Below are positions 19,838 through 30,176 of a DNA stretch of 64,000 nt, piece after piece; the first letter of the stretch is position 1, and each line of letters opens with the position of its first letter. Source of the DNA: Tipula vernalis. Lineage: Eukaryota; Arthropoda; Insecta; Diptera; Tipulidae. The stretch is from the NCBI GenBank assembly GCA_958295665.1, contig OY282560.1, positions 268,251,315 to 268,315,314 on the forward strand. The letters are read 5' to 3'. The notes under the pieces were generated by a model. The model was not told the origin of the DNA. It saw only the letters and a list, made by a program, of their open reading frames with translations, and searched no databases. The position numbers and the translations under genes are program-made.

Positions 19838-20068
19838 TTAATGTTTACCCAAGTGTTTGTGCCTTCTGAGTGCCAATGCTGGGCACGAGCAAAGGAAGTG
19901 GACCAACGTCTCTTCCTTCTCTTCGTCCAAGCAGCTTCTGCAGAAGTCATTTGCCTCCAGACCCAACCTTCTTACATGTTCTCCAAAAAGGCAGTGTGCC
20001 GTAAGAATTCCTACGACCGTTCTTAATTCACGTCTGCGTAGGCATATTAATGCCCTAGTGTGCCCCAA
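19838..20068 (-). pseudogene. LINE-E ORF2 C-terminal zinc-like region
   Basis: A frame of 76 residues reading LICLRRRELRTVVGILTAHC then ANDFCRSCLDEEKEETLVHFLCSCPAL. A Cys/His cluster after the RNase H domain, with the phrase ETLVHFLCSCPAL, is usual at the end of RNase H-containing LINE ORF2 proteins. The sequence between it and RNase H has lost its frame. Confidence 0.75.
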
Positions 20069-20353
20069 GTCCAGCTTTGGCCAAACTTGTCTTGCAACTT
20101 TACAGGTAAGGGTGTTATACCACCTTTCCCTCGCTGAGGATAGCGCCTGCTTCCCAAGTGCTTGTCTCAGCGCTGTAATAGGCCTCTCCAGACTTGCCCT
20201 TTACGGTTGCAGCTGGAGAGTTGTATCATGCCTAGCAAGTTCATCCGCCCTGCAGTTCCCCATGACGCCTAAGTGACGTGGGACCCAGATTACCTGCTTA
20301 TTGAAATGCTCACCCATCTCATTTAGAGATGAGTGACAACTCAACGTCACCCG

Positions 20354-20803
20354 TTACGCCAAAGACACCGACTCTAACGTCCGGATCGCCGGACTGTCCA
20401 CATAGATTGCGATATCATCTGAGGATACCACATTATGCTTCAACCACGTCATGACCTCCTCAATCGCTACGACTTCAGCTTGGTATACGCTGCAGTAATC
20501 AGGGAGACGAATAGAAATATTTACATTTAATTTGTCACAGAATACTCCAGCTCCCACTTTGCCGTCTAGCTGGGAGCCATCTGTGAAGAATTGCAACGCT
20601 TCGGTTTCCGATAACGGTCTATCCCTCCAGGATTCCCTTGAAGGGAAGGAGGTCCGAAATCGCTTCTCGAAACATAGAGTAGGTTTAATGTAGTCAAGAT
20701 TCGCCAGCTCATCTTTCAACGATCTAACGATAGTAGAGTGTCCTGTACTAGGACCACTCCACTGAGAGACGGCTGCAAGTCGTACGGCCGTATTTGCCGC
20801 CAT
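20354..20803 (-). pseudogene. LINE-E RNase H domain
   Basis: The minus strand reads ALQFFTDGSQLDGKVGAGVF, holding the first RNase H aspartate, then YCSVYQAEVVAIEEVMTWL with the catalytic glutamate, and IAIYVDSPAIRTLES where the canonical DSQAAI motif gives the next aspartate. The N-terminal 40 residues of this frame (AANTAVRLAAVSQWSG) are the linker after the reverse transcriptase, which reaches here from the frame 20716-21402 by a shift around 20750. Confidence 0.82.
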
Positions 20804-22130
20804 CTGTTTGCCAAAAATGTCGACCGGAAGAAGTGCAACATAACCTCTAAGGCACTTGTCGGGGTCGACCTCAATGCCCCGTTAACAAGCAAACAGGCCG
20901 TTCTTTGCACCCACTCATTCTTACTTTTGTAAGTTACCTTGTCCAGAGCTGGCCACCAAACATCCACCCCGTACATGAGTACAGGTCTCATTACAGCGGT
21001 GTAGAGCCAGTGTACCAGCTCCGGCTTCAGACCCCATCTATGACCAATGGCGTTCCTACAGGAGTACAAAGCTATAGTAGCTTTGTTTATTCTCTCCAAC
21101 ATGTTGGGCTTCCAACTAAGCTTACTGTCTAAGATAATGCCCAGATATCTAGCTATATCAGTAAAAGCAAGTATCGTGCTACTTAAGGTAGGAGGGACAA
21201 CTACGGAAATTTTGTATTTCTTAGTGAAGAGTACCAGCTCTGTCTTGGAAGGGTTAATACCAAGTCCACATTTGCCAGCCCATTTCGCAACGATGGTAAG
21301 CGCATTCTGAATTACGTCTACAATCGTGCCCAGGAATTTCCCGGTAACAGCTAAAGCTACATCATCTGTGTAAGCGATAACTTCAATACCCTCTCTCTCC
21401 AATTCTAGTAGTAACCCGTTTACCCCTATGTTCCAGAGAAGAGGGGACAGAACCCCCCCCCTGCGACGTTCCCCTAGCTAATCGCCTCTTGATGGTGGAA
21501 TCCCCCCCCCCCTTCGAGCTAATAATCCTGATTCCCAGCATATAATTGATTAACCTTCTCAGAGGAACGTCCACCTCCAAAAATGACAATCCCTCCTTGA
21601 TTGGCTCCGCTTTCACATTATTAAAGGCGCCCTCTACCCGGCCACCAAACAGAATTCCTTTGAATTGGTCGATTTCTCAATCGAACACAGCAAGGCGTGC
21701 AGAGCAGTGTCTACAGATCTACCCTTTGTGTACACATGCTGAGACGGTGCCCAATTCCTGGCACCTATTTTATCTCTAATCTATACATCCATCAGCCTTT
21801 CCAAGGTTTTCAAAAGAAAGGATGATAGAGTTATTGGTCTTATGTCCTTAGGATAGACATGTGAGCTTTTCCCCGCTTTCGGTATAAACACCACATTGAC
21901 CTCCGTCCAGTACTTAGGAATATAGCCCAGCTTTAAACACCCTTTGAATATAGCTTCTATGTGGGGAAGAATAATTACTGAATTGTTTTGAAGTTCCGCT
22001 GGTATAATTTGATCCGGACCAGCCGATTTAAATGGTTTAAAACCCCTCAGTGCCCTAGGATCCGTTTCCTGGTTACGATATCCTCTATGAACACTGACAG
22101 TGCTTCCTGATGATTGCTATGCACAAACAG
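20716..22130 (-). pseudogene. LINE-E reverse transcriptase, broken
   Basis: The clearest part, 20716-21402, begins LEREGIEVIAYTDDVALAVTGKF. The catalytic box is YTDD, where YADD is usual, with both aspartates kept. It continues KCGLGINPSKTELVLF, ARYLGIILDSKLSWK and MRPVLMYGVDVWWPALDKV, the usual RT-to-thumb pattern for this group. Upstream, GTSQGG (about 21470) should lead into VLSPLLWN, but a run of nine G and another of eleven G at 21502-21512 throw the frame. 21520-22130 holds the fingers region in fragments. Confidence 0.8.
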
Positions 22131-22133
22131 GTC

Positions 22134-22658
22134 TTAGAAGATCCCTGGGAAGTGTGTCTCGAAGAGAAGCTCCAGAGATTCTCCACTATAAGCTGTCCAA
22201 GATCCGTCCGGTTTTATCAAAAAACTGGGACTAGCTATACTTTTGGTAAGAATCTTCCTAAGGCGGGAGGTTTCGGATACCTCTTCCATTTTATCACAGA
22301 AGAATCTCCAAGACCACCTTTGTGCCTTTCTCAATTTTTTCTTATAAATTCCGAGTTTCTCCTTATAGGAGTCCCAATCCTGAGCCTCCCTTGTATTTTT
22401 GGCTCTATTAAAGGCTGTCCTATAAGCCTTACGAGAGGTTCCCAGTTCCCTGGACCACCATACTGGTTTTTGCCTACCCCTAGGCTTAGCCAGCGGGCAG
22501 GTAGCACGAAAGGATTGGTAGCATGCGCTAGTTACACTAGCCACCATGTCCTCCAGCTCCCCAACCGTCGTCGGGGGCTCGATAGCCCTCGATAGCAACA
22601 AATCCTCCAATAATTCCCCATATTTGCTCCAGTTGGTCCTTCTAGGGTTCCTGAAGGC
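22134..22658 (-). pseudogene. LINE-E ORF2 linker between endonuclease and RT
   Basis: A 158-residue frame with KPVWWSRELGTSRKAYRTAF and RWSWRFFCDKMEEVSETSRL, the conserved linker (W-W-x-x-E-L, basic helix, then fingers entry) seen between endonuclease and RT in LINEs of this group. It ends in GESLELLFETHFPG, which corresponds to the segment that precedes the first RT motif. The frame is cut at FPGIF-stop. Confidence 0.75.
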
Positions 22659-23215
22659 TTACCGGGTAGCAGGGTGAATATCGAGGCTAAAGGTTAAATA
22701 TCGATGATCAGAAAAGGAGTGTTCCTTATCCACCCTCCAATTTTTAACCATATGAATAATATTATTTGAGGCAAGGGTCACAACTAGAACCTCCTGCCTG
22801 TTACTAGTAATAAATGTGGGTTCCCGCCCAATATTACCCACTGAAAGGTTAGTACTCATCAAATAATCAAAAAGTGACTCACCTCTTTCATTAATGTCCG
22901 TGCTTCCCCAGATAGTGTGATGCGCATTAGCATCAACTACCAGTACCACACCTACCTTTGATTGTTCCGCTTCACAGATCAGCTCCTCCAGGTCATCCGG
23001 AGGAACCTCTTTCTCCCGGTCTATGTAGGCTGTACCATTGCTGTATTGAGAGAGAAGAAAAAGATTAATATTATTTTTCCCAAGAATACAAGATCTGATC
23101 TTCACAGACTTACTAGAGGATATAATTTTGTACCCCTTGGTTCTTGGATTAGTATCACATCCTCACCCGAACTAATCAGACTGAGGAGTAAGACTGCTGA
23201 GGCAGCCTTAGAATA
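22659..23215 (-). pseudogene. LINE-E endonuclease domain
   Basis: The frame 22659-23105 has ELICEAEQSKVGVVLVVDANAHHTIWGS, the DxNAHH catalytic region of the AP-type endonuclease, then GESLFDYLMSTNLSVGNIG and FSDHRYLTFSL with the SDH motif. Upstream, to about 23215, the strand reads SGEDVILIQEP in a different frame, the Q-E-P active-site motif, so one frameshift lies near 23150. The domain would nick the target DNA. Confidence 0.82.
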
Positions 23216-23490
23216 GTGAAGGCTAATTTGAGTTTTCTTAGTCATAACCTTTTAATCTTTACCTACCTCTATGGTATATTCCTGCGACCACAGGAATATT
23301 ATTTTCCGGTATTTTGGGATGCGCCGGATTCGCTCGTCTCGCTAACCCTCATATGCTGTGTAGAGGACTTGTCATTCCCCCCCCCCCCGCCGTCTGGCCG
23401 GGCTGCCGACCTCTTCCTCCATCGGTACACCAGCTCCTTCGCTTTTGTGCCCCTCCTCATATTCCAACTGATCAAGATATTGAGTCAATC

Positions 23491-23699
23491 AGTACCTTGG
23501 TTACAAGATGTATTGCACTCGAGGATACTTGAATACATTATAACTATGTTCCTTACAAATGGTGCAGACTTCAATAATATGTTAAGGAAATATCCGGGTC
23601 TAGAGTAGAATATACCAATACGACTTCTGCTAATGCTACTATAAACCGAAATTTTGTTCCGGATAAAAATTTCAATCTTTCAATTCCTAATCTTGATTA
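23491..23699. other. Short unassigned segment
   Basis: AT-rich sequence between LINE-E and the gypsy remnant with no recognisable motif. It may belong to the end of the gypsy gag. Confidence 0.4.
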
Positions 23700-25500
23700 A
23701 AAAAAATTTGAATTCTTTTTTTCAAGTTGACGCATTGCAACAAAATTCTAATTTTAATCCAAATCCACCAAATATGAATTAACAAGTTCCTTATATTTGT
23801 TGGAATTGTTTCGATATAGGGCTCAGTTCCTTCAAATGCTTGAAGCACTAAAGGTGGTTTTGTCATGGATGTTGTAAAGATGGAGTTCCAAAATGAGTTG
23901 TACGAAGTGTTGTTCTTCGGGAATGCAAATTTGAGGACTCAAGCAGGCATAGACAAACTTTGGATCTTACGTAAACCATAGAACTAGACATACCCGAACA
24001 AACCTTTCAGAAATAATTTCTCACAAAATCAAAATTTAACTTTTCTGATAAAGCTCCTCCTAATTCTGTAAATATAAATTCAAAATTTAATATTGAAAAT
24101 GCCCAAACAGTTTTGCCTGAAATTACAAATAAACTATCGGATGCTGCTAAATTCCGTGTTCGATTATATTGCGCTAAACGTAACGTCTAGGCAAAAGTTC
24201 TATAATTTCCTGCCATATCGATGTTCAAGGAGCTAGACCTATTAAATAGCGATACTATTCTGTATTTCTTACGGTACAAGCAGATTTGAATTCCTAGATT
24301 GATCGGGTGGTTTTGTTTTTGGTATTAGCAAAGATTGAGGAATCTACAAGCCCACGGAGTTCACCTGTGACAGTAGTTAGAAGATCAAATGGTCAGATTC
24401 ATCTTTGTCTGGATGCAAAACGATTGAACGAAGTGTCGAAATAGGACGCGTATCCATTGTATATAATCGACGGACTCATCAGCCCATTGCAGGAAACAAG
24501 ATGGATCTCAAGTGTAGACTTGACGAGTTCCGAGATTTCTGCATTTATCGATCCTGGTCGTCCCTTCTATCATTTGAAAGTTATGTCATTTTGTCTTTGT
24601 AACCTGTCTCAAACCATGAGTCGGTTTAGAGATTGGTATACCTGAATGATCTCTTATTGATTGCTTCCTGGACATTTGAGATTTGCTGTCACTTGTTGCA
24701 ATGAAATTGTCTGATGCTGGTTTAAAAAAAAGTCACTTCTTGCTCAAACATATTAACTACCTTGGTTACTTATGTGAAAGCTGTTGGTATAGGCACCTCA
24801 TTCCTTCTGTAGTTTTTAGTCGTTGCTCCGCTAACTGATCTCGCGGCGGTTCTAGGCTTTAAAAAATGTCAAGCATATACCTAGGGATATCCTTTGTTTC
24901 AGCATAATTACTGACCACGCCAGTCTTAAATGGCTTTTTAGCAAAAAAGAGCTCACAAACAGGCTGGTGCATCGGAGCTTGAAACTAGAAGGTTTCGACT
25001 TCATCATACAGCATCATAGTGGATCACAAAATTAACGACCTTTGGTGATCTACCATGATACTATCTTCCAAATCGACTGAATATGTATTTAGAAATAATT
25101 TCTAAAAAATTTTTTCCTCTGAGCCTCTTCCTAATTTTAAAATATCTGATGGCAAGGTTCTAGTCAACACATCTACAAATAAGCTGTCATTTTCTTTAGC
25201 TGATCTACTTAATTGGAAATTATACGTTACCAAACCCTTGGTTACGCTTATTCTTTCACAAGCACATAACCCTCCAACGTCCGCTCATTTTGATTCTGCG
25301 AAAATGCTTGACAGAATTCAGAGGTATTTACTGGCCCAAAATGGCAAATGAAGTCAGAAATTTTGTCAGTTATTGTCAAATTTGCAAGGGAATTGAGCCA
25401 GTAACTATTCCACCATAACATAATTGGTTGTGCGGCCAATGCAGCGCTTATTTGTAGATTATCTGGACCCCTACACTACAACCAAAAAAAGGAAATATCT
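23700..25500 (+). pseudogene. Decayed Ty3/gypsy gag-pol remnant
   Basis: Forward-strand motifs appear in the gypsy order despite many stops. A zinc-finger region reads VPYICWNCFDIG then FKCLKH and FCHGCC (23785-23880). Reverse transcriptase reads PVTVVRRSNGQIHLCLDAKR and ISSVDLT (24370-24525), then PGRPFYHLKVMSFCLCNLSQ (24550-24610). An RNase H tail reads ITDHASLKWLFSKKELTNR (24909-24965) and LEGFDFIIQHHSGSQN. Integrase motifs follow: MLDRIQRYLLAQN, CQICKG and QRLFVDYLDPYTTTKK (25300-25490). The last resembles Osvaldo-type gypsy integrases. LTRs are not recognised. Not functional. Confidence 0.75.
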
Positions 25501-25699
25501 ATCTATTGACGATTGTGAAAATTTTAGTAAAACACCGAGATATTCCTTAAAAATGAAAACAACAACAAAAAATTTTAGAGTATTAGTGTAACTGCGAACT
25601 AGCGAATAAATTCCAAACTACGCAATAAGAAATAATAAAATTTTTTGAATTCACGGAGAAAAAAATATAGGACACATTGCCATAAATTATAGGAGCCAC

Positions 25700-26580
25700 A
25701 AATTCTGTGGTCCCAGGCACTTAGGATTGACAATGTTTGAATATTTGTAACGGTTTAACCTAGCGGCTCACCGTTAACAGATATACCCTGGAGTCATCAC
25801 CTGCAGCATTTGCTCTGGCTAGGACGCTGTCTGCGGTGGGATTGTGGTGGTGTCCATCCAAGCTCACGAAAGCTGCATTTGGTGCGGCTATTTGGTACTC
25901 ATACCTGACTACAAAACACGCACACCCATGCCAAAATGCACCAGGGTTACCCTCTGGAAGCAAATAATTAACTTAACACATATTTAAATTACTCATATAA
26001 AGTTATTCACAAAAACAAAATTTATTATTAAAAAGAAAAAATGATTCTATATAACTACAACGGGACCAACTGGTGTGCTTTTTCGATTTAACCAAAATGT
26101 ATGGACGTATATCCCGCTTAAACATTCCCATCCTTGATGAAATGATGAGACCCCCGAGCTCGTTGACCTCGTCGATTTCCTAAAAATATAAACAAAACAA
26201 ACTCCCGACTTTAGAACAAGGAAGATATACCTCCACACACTGGACGGCCAACTCAATGTTCACTTCAATTTAATCCGATATTGTAATTTTGACAATTTAC
26301 TAAAAATTATTATCAAACTCACAAAATCAAAATCGGTTTATTTCGGTAACCGGGATGACTCGTCTGCTGAGTGAGGTGTCTCCTACTCTGCACCGGATAA
26401 TATGGCCAATCACAGCAGGACTCGATGAACTTATGTCTCGTAACGAAATTAGACATCCACATTTACAAATCACCTATCGACGTCAATAATAATGTGACAC
26501 TGAACAAAGCGCACCTAAATTAAGAGCTGTCTTGAATATTCAAACATCGTCAATCCTAAGTGCCTGAGACCACAGAATTT
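25700..26580. mobile_element. 881-bp terminal-inverted-repeat element with exon-like content
   Basis: The ends are inverted repeats of about 46 bp: 25700-25745 (AAATTCTGTGGTCCCAGGCA...) against 26535-26580, with a few mismatches. There is no transposase frame. On the minus strand an exon-like piece ends at about 26231, followed by GTATATC and, 50 bp on, TTTTTAG, then a second exon-like piece 26180-26045. The frames QCVE and EIDEVNELGGLIISS join in phase across this putative 50-bp intron. I do not recognise the product. A further minus-strand frame at 25760-25963 is also unrecognised. Probably a non-autonomous DNA transposon, possibly carrying captured gene sequence. Confidence 0.5.
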
Positions 26581-26877
26581 TTAAACATTGATCTATGTTC
26601 TGTTAGATTAGATCATGACCTACTCAAAATAAGTCTCCGTTGGAATGCCCGGTGTTTAGGAACACCAGAAAATTTCCGGGAAACTTGATATACGATAATT
26701 CTCTATAGAATATTCAAACATCGTCAATCCTAAGTGCCTGAATCAATTAAACATTGATTTATTTTCTGTTAGAGTAGATCGTGACCTACTCAAAATAAGT
26801 TTCCGTTAGAATGGCCGGTGTTTATAAACACCAGGAAAATTCCAGGTGGAAATTGGATGGATTTTGTACGATAATTA
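26534..26877. repeat. Two-copy 174-bp tandem duplication
   Basis: 26534-26707 and 26708-26877 are direct repeats, sharing GAATATTCAAACATCGTCAA, then GACCTACTCAAAATAAGT and GGTGTTTA..AACACCAG. Each copy starts with the inner end of the terminal inverted repeat of the preceding element and runs into the start of the mariner fragment (TACGATAATT). The outer 14 bp of the inverted repeat (CCACAGAATTT part) are present only in the first copy. Confidence 0.75.
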
Positions 26878-27507
26878 TAAACGCTGAAAAGCATTGGTGG
26901 ATTTAGGCCAGACATCAACATTAGTTGCAAAAATAAATAGTCATGCCAAGAAAGTGTTACTTTGTGTCTGGTGGCATTGGAAAGGAGTCATTTACTAGTA
27001 GCTTCTGGAACCTGGTCAAACACACTGGTTACAGCTGAACGTTACCAGGCCCAATTGATTAAATTAAGTGATGCTCAGGAGGAAAAACGATCATTCACGG
27101 GCCTAGGAACGCTATCTGTCATGTTGCTTTATGAACACGCCCATCACACACAGCAAAAACCCGGGAAGTGATCTTTAACTTGGGCTGGGAAGTTCTCCCG
27201 CATGCGGCGTATTCTCCTGATTTGTCCTCTTTTCACCACTATTTGTTTATATTGATGCTTCTAATCGTCTTATTTGTCTGACCAGCAGTTCTCGAAAATT
27301 GAAAATGTATATTTTGCCTCCAAACAACTAAGTTTCTATCGCGAGGGCATCCATCAACTATCCAATAGATGTCAAAGTACCATAGATAATAATGGTGAAT
27401 ATTGGACTAAAAATAATTTGACCAAAAAAGCCGAGTTTCTACTTGCACAACTAATATAACGTTTTATAAGTAATATTTTTTCACAGCAAGAAACGTAATA
27501 AACGAAT
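26840..27507 (+). pseudogene. mariner transposase C-terminal remnant
   Basis: Forward frames give NYKR..ALVDLGQTSTLVA, INSHAKKVLLCVWWHWKGVIY (26870-26990), TAERYQAQLIKLSDAQEEKR (27030-27090) and IHQLSNRCQSTIDNNGEYW (27350-27410). These are the conserved mariner segments around KRKKSWVDPGQ, GKKVLLCIWWD.KGV, TERYxxQL, PHSPDL-like LPHAAYSPDL and the C-terminal GIxxLxxRW.xxI..xGxYF. Stops and frameshifts are frequent. The N-terminal half and both ends are not present. A 13-A run follows at 27508-27520. Confidence 0.8.
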
Positions 27508-27753
27508 AAAAAAAAAAAAATTCTGTTTATTATGAATTTTATGAATAACATATTTACACTGGATGTTGGGTGCGCCTCAATAGGGTAGGGGTTGACCGTC
27601 TATAGCCATGTATCTCGTGGTCTATATGCCAACGCTGCAACTATGTAGAAACCACCAAATCTGTCTAGTATACCTCCATGTGGTAACACCCGGGCAACGA
27701 TGTGAAGCATCGGCGAAATACTAGAGGCGAGTGCAATACACTATAAATGAGCA

Positions 27754-28833
27754 ATGAGCAGAACAAATAAGGAAACTAATACCCCAGGTGGTACACCTGT
27801 TTCTCAGGTAAATCCACCCTCTTCGGAGGTCGGTCTCATGGATTCTGGGGGAGACCAGCCATTGCTATACTACAATTATTTTAACCAATCCCAAGACATG
27901 TTGGTGAATAAACAAGCTCATTTGAGTGAAATAGAAAAGGATAATTCACATCCCTTCCAGAGGAGTAACAAAGTCGCGTATTCTCCGAAAAGAGGCGGTA
28001 GTCCCTCCATTGAGGCCAGCAGCCACAACACTCGTTCTACAAACGAAGAAAAGCTTCACAATGAATTGTGCAAAGCTAATAATGTATTAGTTAAAGCCAA
28101 CAATATAAATAAGCAACTGAATGTTACAATTGCATGGATGCAGGAGCGTATGAAGACGCTTGAAAACGAAGTTAAAGCTCTTAAGCCAAAGGAGGACATC
28201 GGTTCTACTCCTAACCAGAATACAACTCCACAAGAGTATCATACGGATGAGGAAGAACTAGCTCGAGAAACTGAGTGGATTAGAGTTAAAGGTGGGAGAA
28301 AAAAAAGGAGACGGAATAATACGCCCTCCCCACCTCAATTAGAGGATAATGTTCCAAATATTATCCAGAAACAACCAAAAAAAATACCTCCACCACCACC
28401 AATAGTAATAGATGAATTCAAAGACTACGATGTACTCTATGACAAAATAAAAACAATAACTGCTACTGATAAGTTTAATGCAAAGGTGATGAATGGAAAC
28501 ACCATCAAAATAAAATTAGAAGATGCTGAAACATACAGAAAATTGACAAAAATGTTAAATGAAGAAAAACGTGCTTGGCACACGTTTGAAGATAAACAAA
28601 CCAGACCAATTAGGGTCATGGCTAAAAACTTACACTCTACGTGTAAACCAGATAAAATAATTGATGACCTGAAAGCAAAAGGATTTAAGGCAACTGAAGC
28701 ATCGATTAAGCTAAAACGGAGAGGCAAAGTACCTCTCAACATGTTTATGTTGGCCTTCGATACTGATGAAGATATCGAAAAAATTTATCAAATTAAGTAC
28801 ATCTTGGGGTGCAAATGGCCAAAGATTGTGTAA
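27754..28833 (+). CDS. LINE-C ORF1, N-terminal 359 residues
   Basis: Open frame from MSRTNKETNTPGGTPVSQ. A coiled-coil-like helix is at about residues 105-150 (NVLVKANNINKQLNVTIAWM). TDEEELARETEWIRVKGGRK follows at about 170, a basic patch KKRRRNN, and a Pro-rich stretch. The C-terminal half (AKVMNGNTIKIKLEDAETYR, RVMAKNLHSTCKPDKI) is the RNA-recognition-like/PRE_C2HC region. The frame leaves the family alignment at ILGCKWPKIV, where about 50 codons including two zinc knuckles are missing compared with LINE-A, and a frameshift follows. Binds element RNA in the family. Confidence 0.85.
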   Translation: MSRTNKETNTPGGTPVSQVNPPSSEVGLMDSGGDQPLLYYNYFNQSQDMLVNKQAHLSEIEKDNSHPFQRSNKVAYSPKRGGSPSIEASSHNTRSTNEEKLHNELCKANNVLVKANNINKQLNVTIAWMQERMKTLENEVKALKPKEDIGSTPNQNTTPQEYHTDEEELARETEWIRVKGGRKKRRRNNTPSPPQLEDNVPNIIQKQPKKIPPPPPIVIDEFKDYDVLYDKIKTITATDKFNAKVMNGNTIKIKLEDAETYRKLTKMLNEEKRAWHTFEDKQTRPIRVMAKNLHSTCKPDKIIDDLKAKGFKATEASIKLKRRGKVPLNMFMLAFDTDEDIEKIYQIKYILGCKWPKIV

Positions 28834-29257
28834 AAGCACAAAATATTCAACCTAAATGCGTTCACTGTGGAGAAAACCATCCGGCTAACTATAGAGGATG
28901 CAGCGTTGCTATTGAACTGCAAAATATCAAAAATAAGAACATGATTGTTAAAAATCCAAGTTTTATTCAGGAAACAAGCGGTTAAGATGAACCGACCCGA
29001 AGTAAATCGTAGAGTGTCGGGAACTACTCAAGGACAATTTGGTAAAATGACTTATGCTCAAGTAATGATGAGCAACGGAAATCCAGGAAAAACTGCTCAA
29101 AATGACGATATAAGTCAAACACTTAAATTAATTTTAAGCAGACTAAATACATTTGATGAGCGATTACAGAAACTAGAGTACAGCACTAAGGGAGCCATCA
29201 GTAAACAGACAAATGGCCAAAGATCTTTGAATCTTATATTGGAATGCCAATGGACTG
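28834..29257 (+). pseudogene. LINE-C ORF1 C-terminus
   Basis: After the frame change, the forward strand reads QPKCVHCGENHPANYRGC, the single remaining zinc knuckle (28850-28905), then in another frame VNRRVSGTTQGQFGKMTYAQ and LSRLNTFDERLQKLE (28990-29180). The end overlaps the start of ORF2, which begins near 29235 with the AP-endonuclease motif in a different frame. Confidence 0.75.
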
Positions 29258-30170
29258 ATGCAACATCAACAAGAACTGCAAGTGGTCCTGGACACAGAAA
29301 AAATCGATGTATGTCTCATCACGGAAACACACTTCACTAGACAATCAAACATTAAATTTAAAAATTATCAAATATATCACACTATTCACCCTGGAAACAC
29401 TGCTAAAGGAGGTAGTGCTGTTATAATTAGAAATAGTATTCATCACTATGAGGAGTTAAAATATGAAACGGAAGAAATACAAGCAACTGTTGTTATTGTC
29501 AAATCCAAAAGTAGTTCTATTTGTATTGCTAGTATTTACTGCCCACCGAAGCACTCAATGAAAGAAAAAGATTATCTCGAGTTCCTCAGTAAATTAGGAA
29601 AACGATTTGTACTTGGAGGAGACTTTAATGCAAAAAATGTCCACTGGGGATCCAGATTAACAACGACTAAGGGTAAAGAACTCCTAAAAGCTATCAGAAA
29701 ATGCAGTTGTGAAGCCTTCTCAACTGGAAAACCAACCTACTGGCCAACTGATCCAAACAAAGTACCAGATCTGATTGATTTCTTTATAATACAGAACATA
29801 TCTGTAAATTGTGTACAAGTAGATGAAAGCCACGACATAAACTCTGATCATTCAACAATACTTCTAACGTTAAGTGAAAAAATCATTCAGAAAGAAAGAA
29901 ACCCATTCCTTGTAAATTAATAATTGGGCATGTTTTAGACTATCGCTAGAAGAAAAAATTAACTTAATGGTTCTATTAAAGACTGAAGAACAATTAGACA
30001 AAGAAGTTCACAAATTTGTAAACGATATATAGCAATCAGCTTGGGAAAATACTCCTGAAATTAAAACGAAAATCAAGGGAAACAACTACCCTATAGAAAT
30101 TAGGGAACTCCTCGCAGAAAAAAGAAGAGCGAGAAGAGTATGGCAACAAACAAGGGCCCCCCAAGATAAA
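29240..30170 (+). pseudogene. LINE-C ORF2 endonuclease, broken at its end
   Basis: 29258-29920 is open and holds the endonuclease: VCLITETHFTRQSNIKFKNY, SIYCPPKHSMKEKDY, FVLGGDFNAKNVHWGS and NSDHSTILLTL. The catalytic Glu, Asp-Phe-Asn and Ser-Asp-His motifs are all present. The WNANG-type start lies a few residues upstream near 29240 in the same frame. After 29920 two stops and a shift break the linker, which is still readable as YPIEIRELLAEKRRARRVWQ at 30090-30150. Confidence 0.82.
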
Positions 30171-30176
30171 ACTCAT

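Larger units (their letters stand above)
19693..23490 (-). mobile_element. LINE-E: RNase H-bearing LINE of the I/LOA/R1 group, decayed
   Basis: On the minus strand the order is endonuclease (about 23215-22659), linker (22610-22134), reverse transcriptase (about 22130-20720), RNase H (about 20680-20354) and a CCHC-like C-terminal motif (20000-19880). The RNase H domain and the motif CRSCLDEEKEETLVHFLCSC point to the I/LOA/R1-like side of the LINE tree rather than the Jockey copies nearby. Its 3' end abuts LINE-B at 19692, with AACCTAACCTAACCTAAC on the element strand. The 5' limit is uncertain; a G-rich stretch at 23377-23400 may be the end of ORF1. Frames are broken, partly at G-runs. Confidence 0.82.

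Noticed and set aside
27508..27520. A 13-A run as the tail of a LINE
   Set aside because: The sequence before it is a mariner remnant, not a LINE 3' end; a chance or slippage run is as likely.
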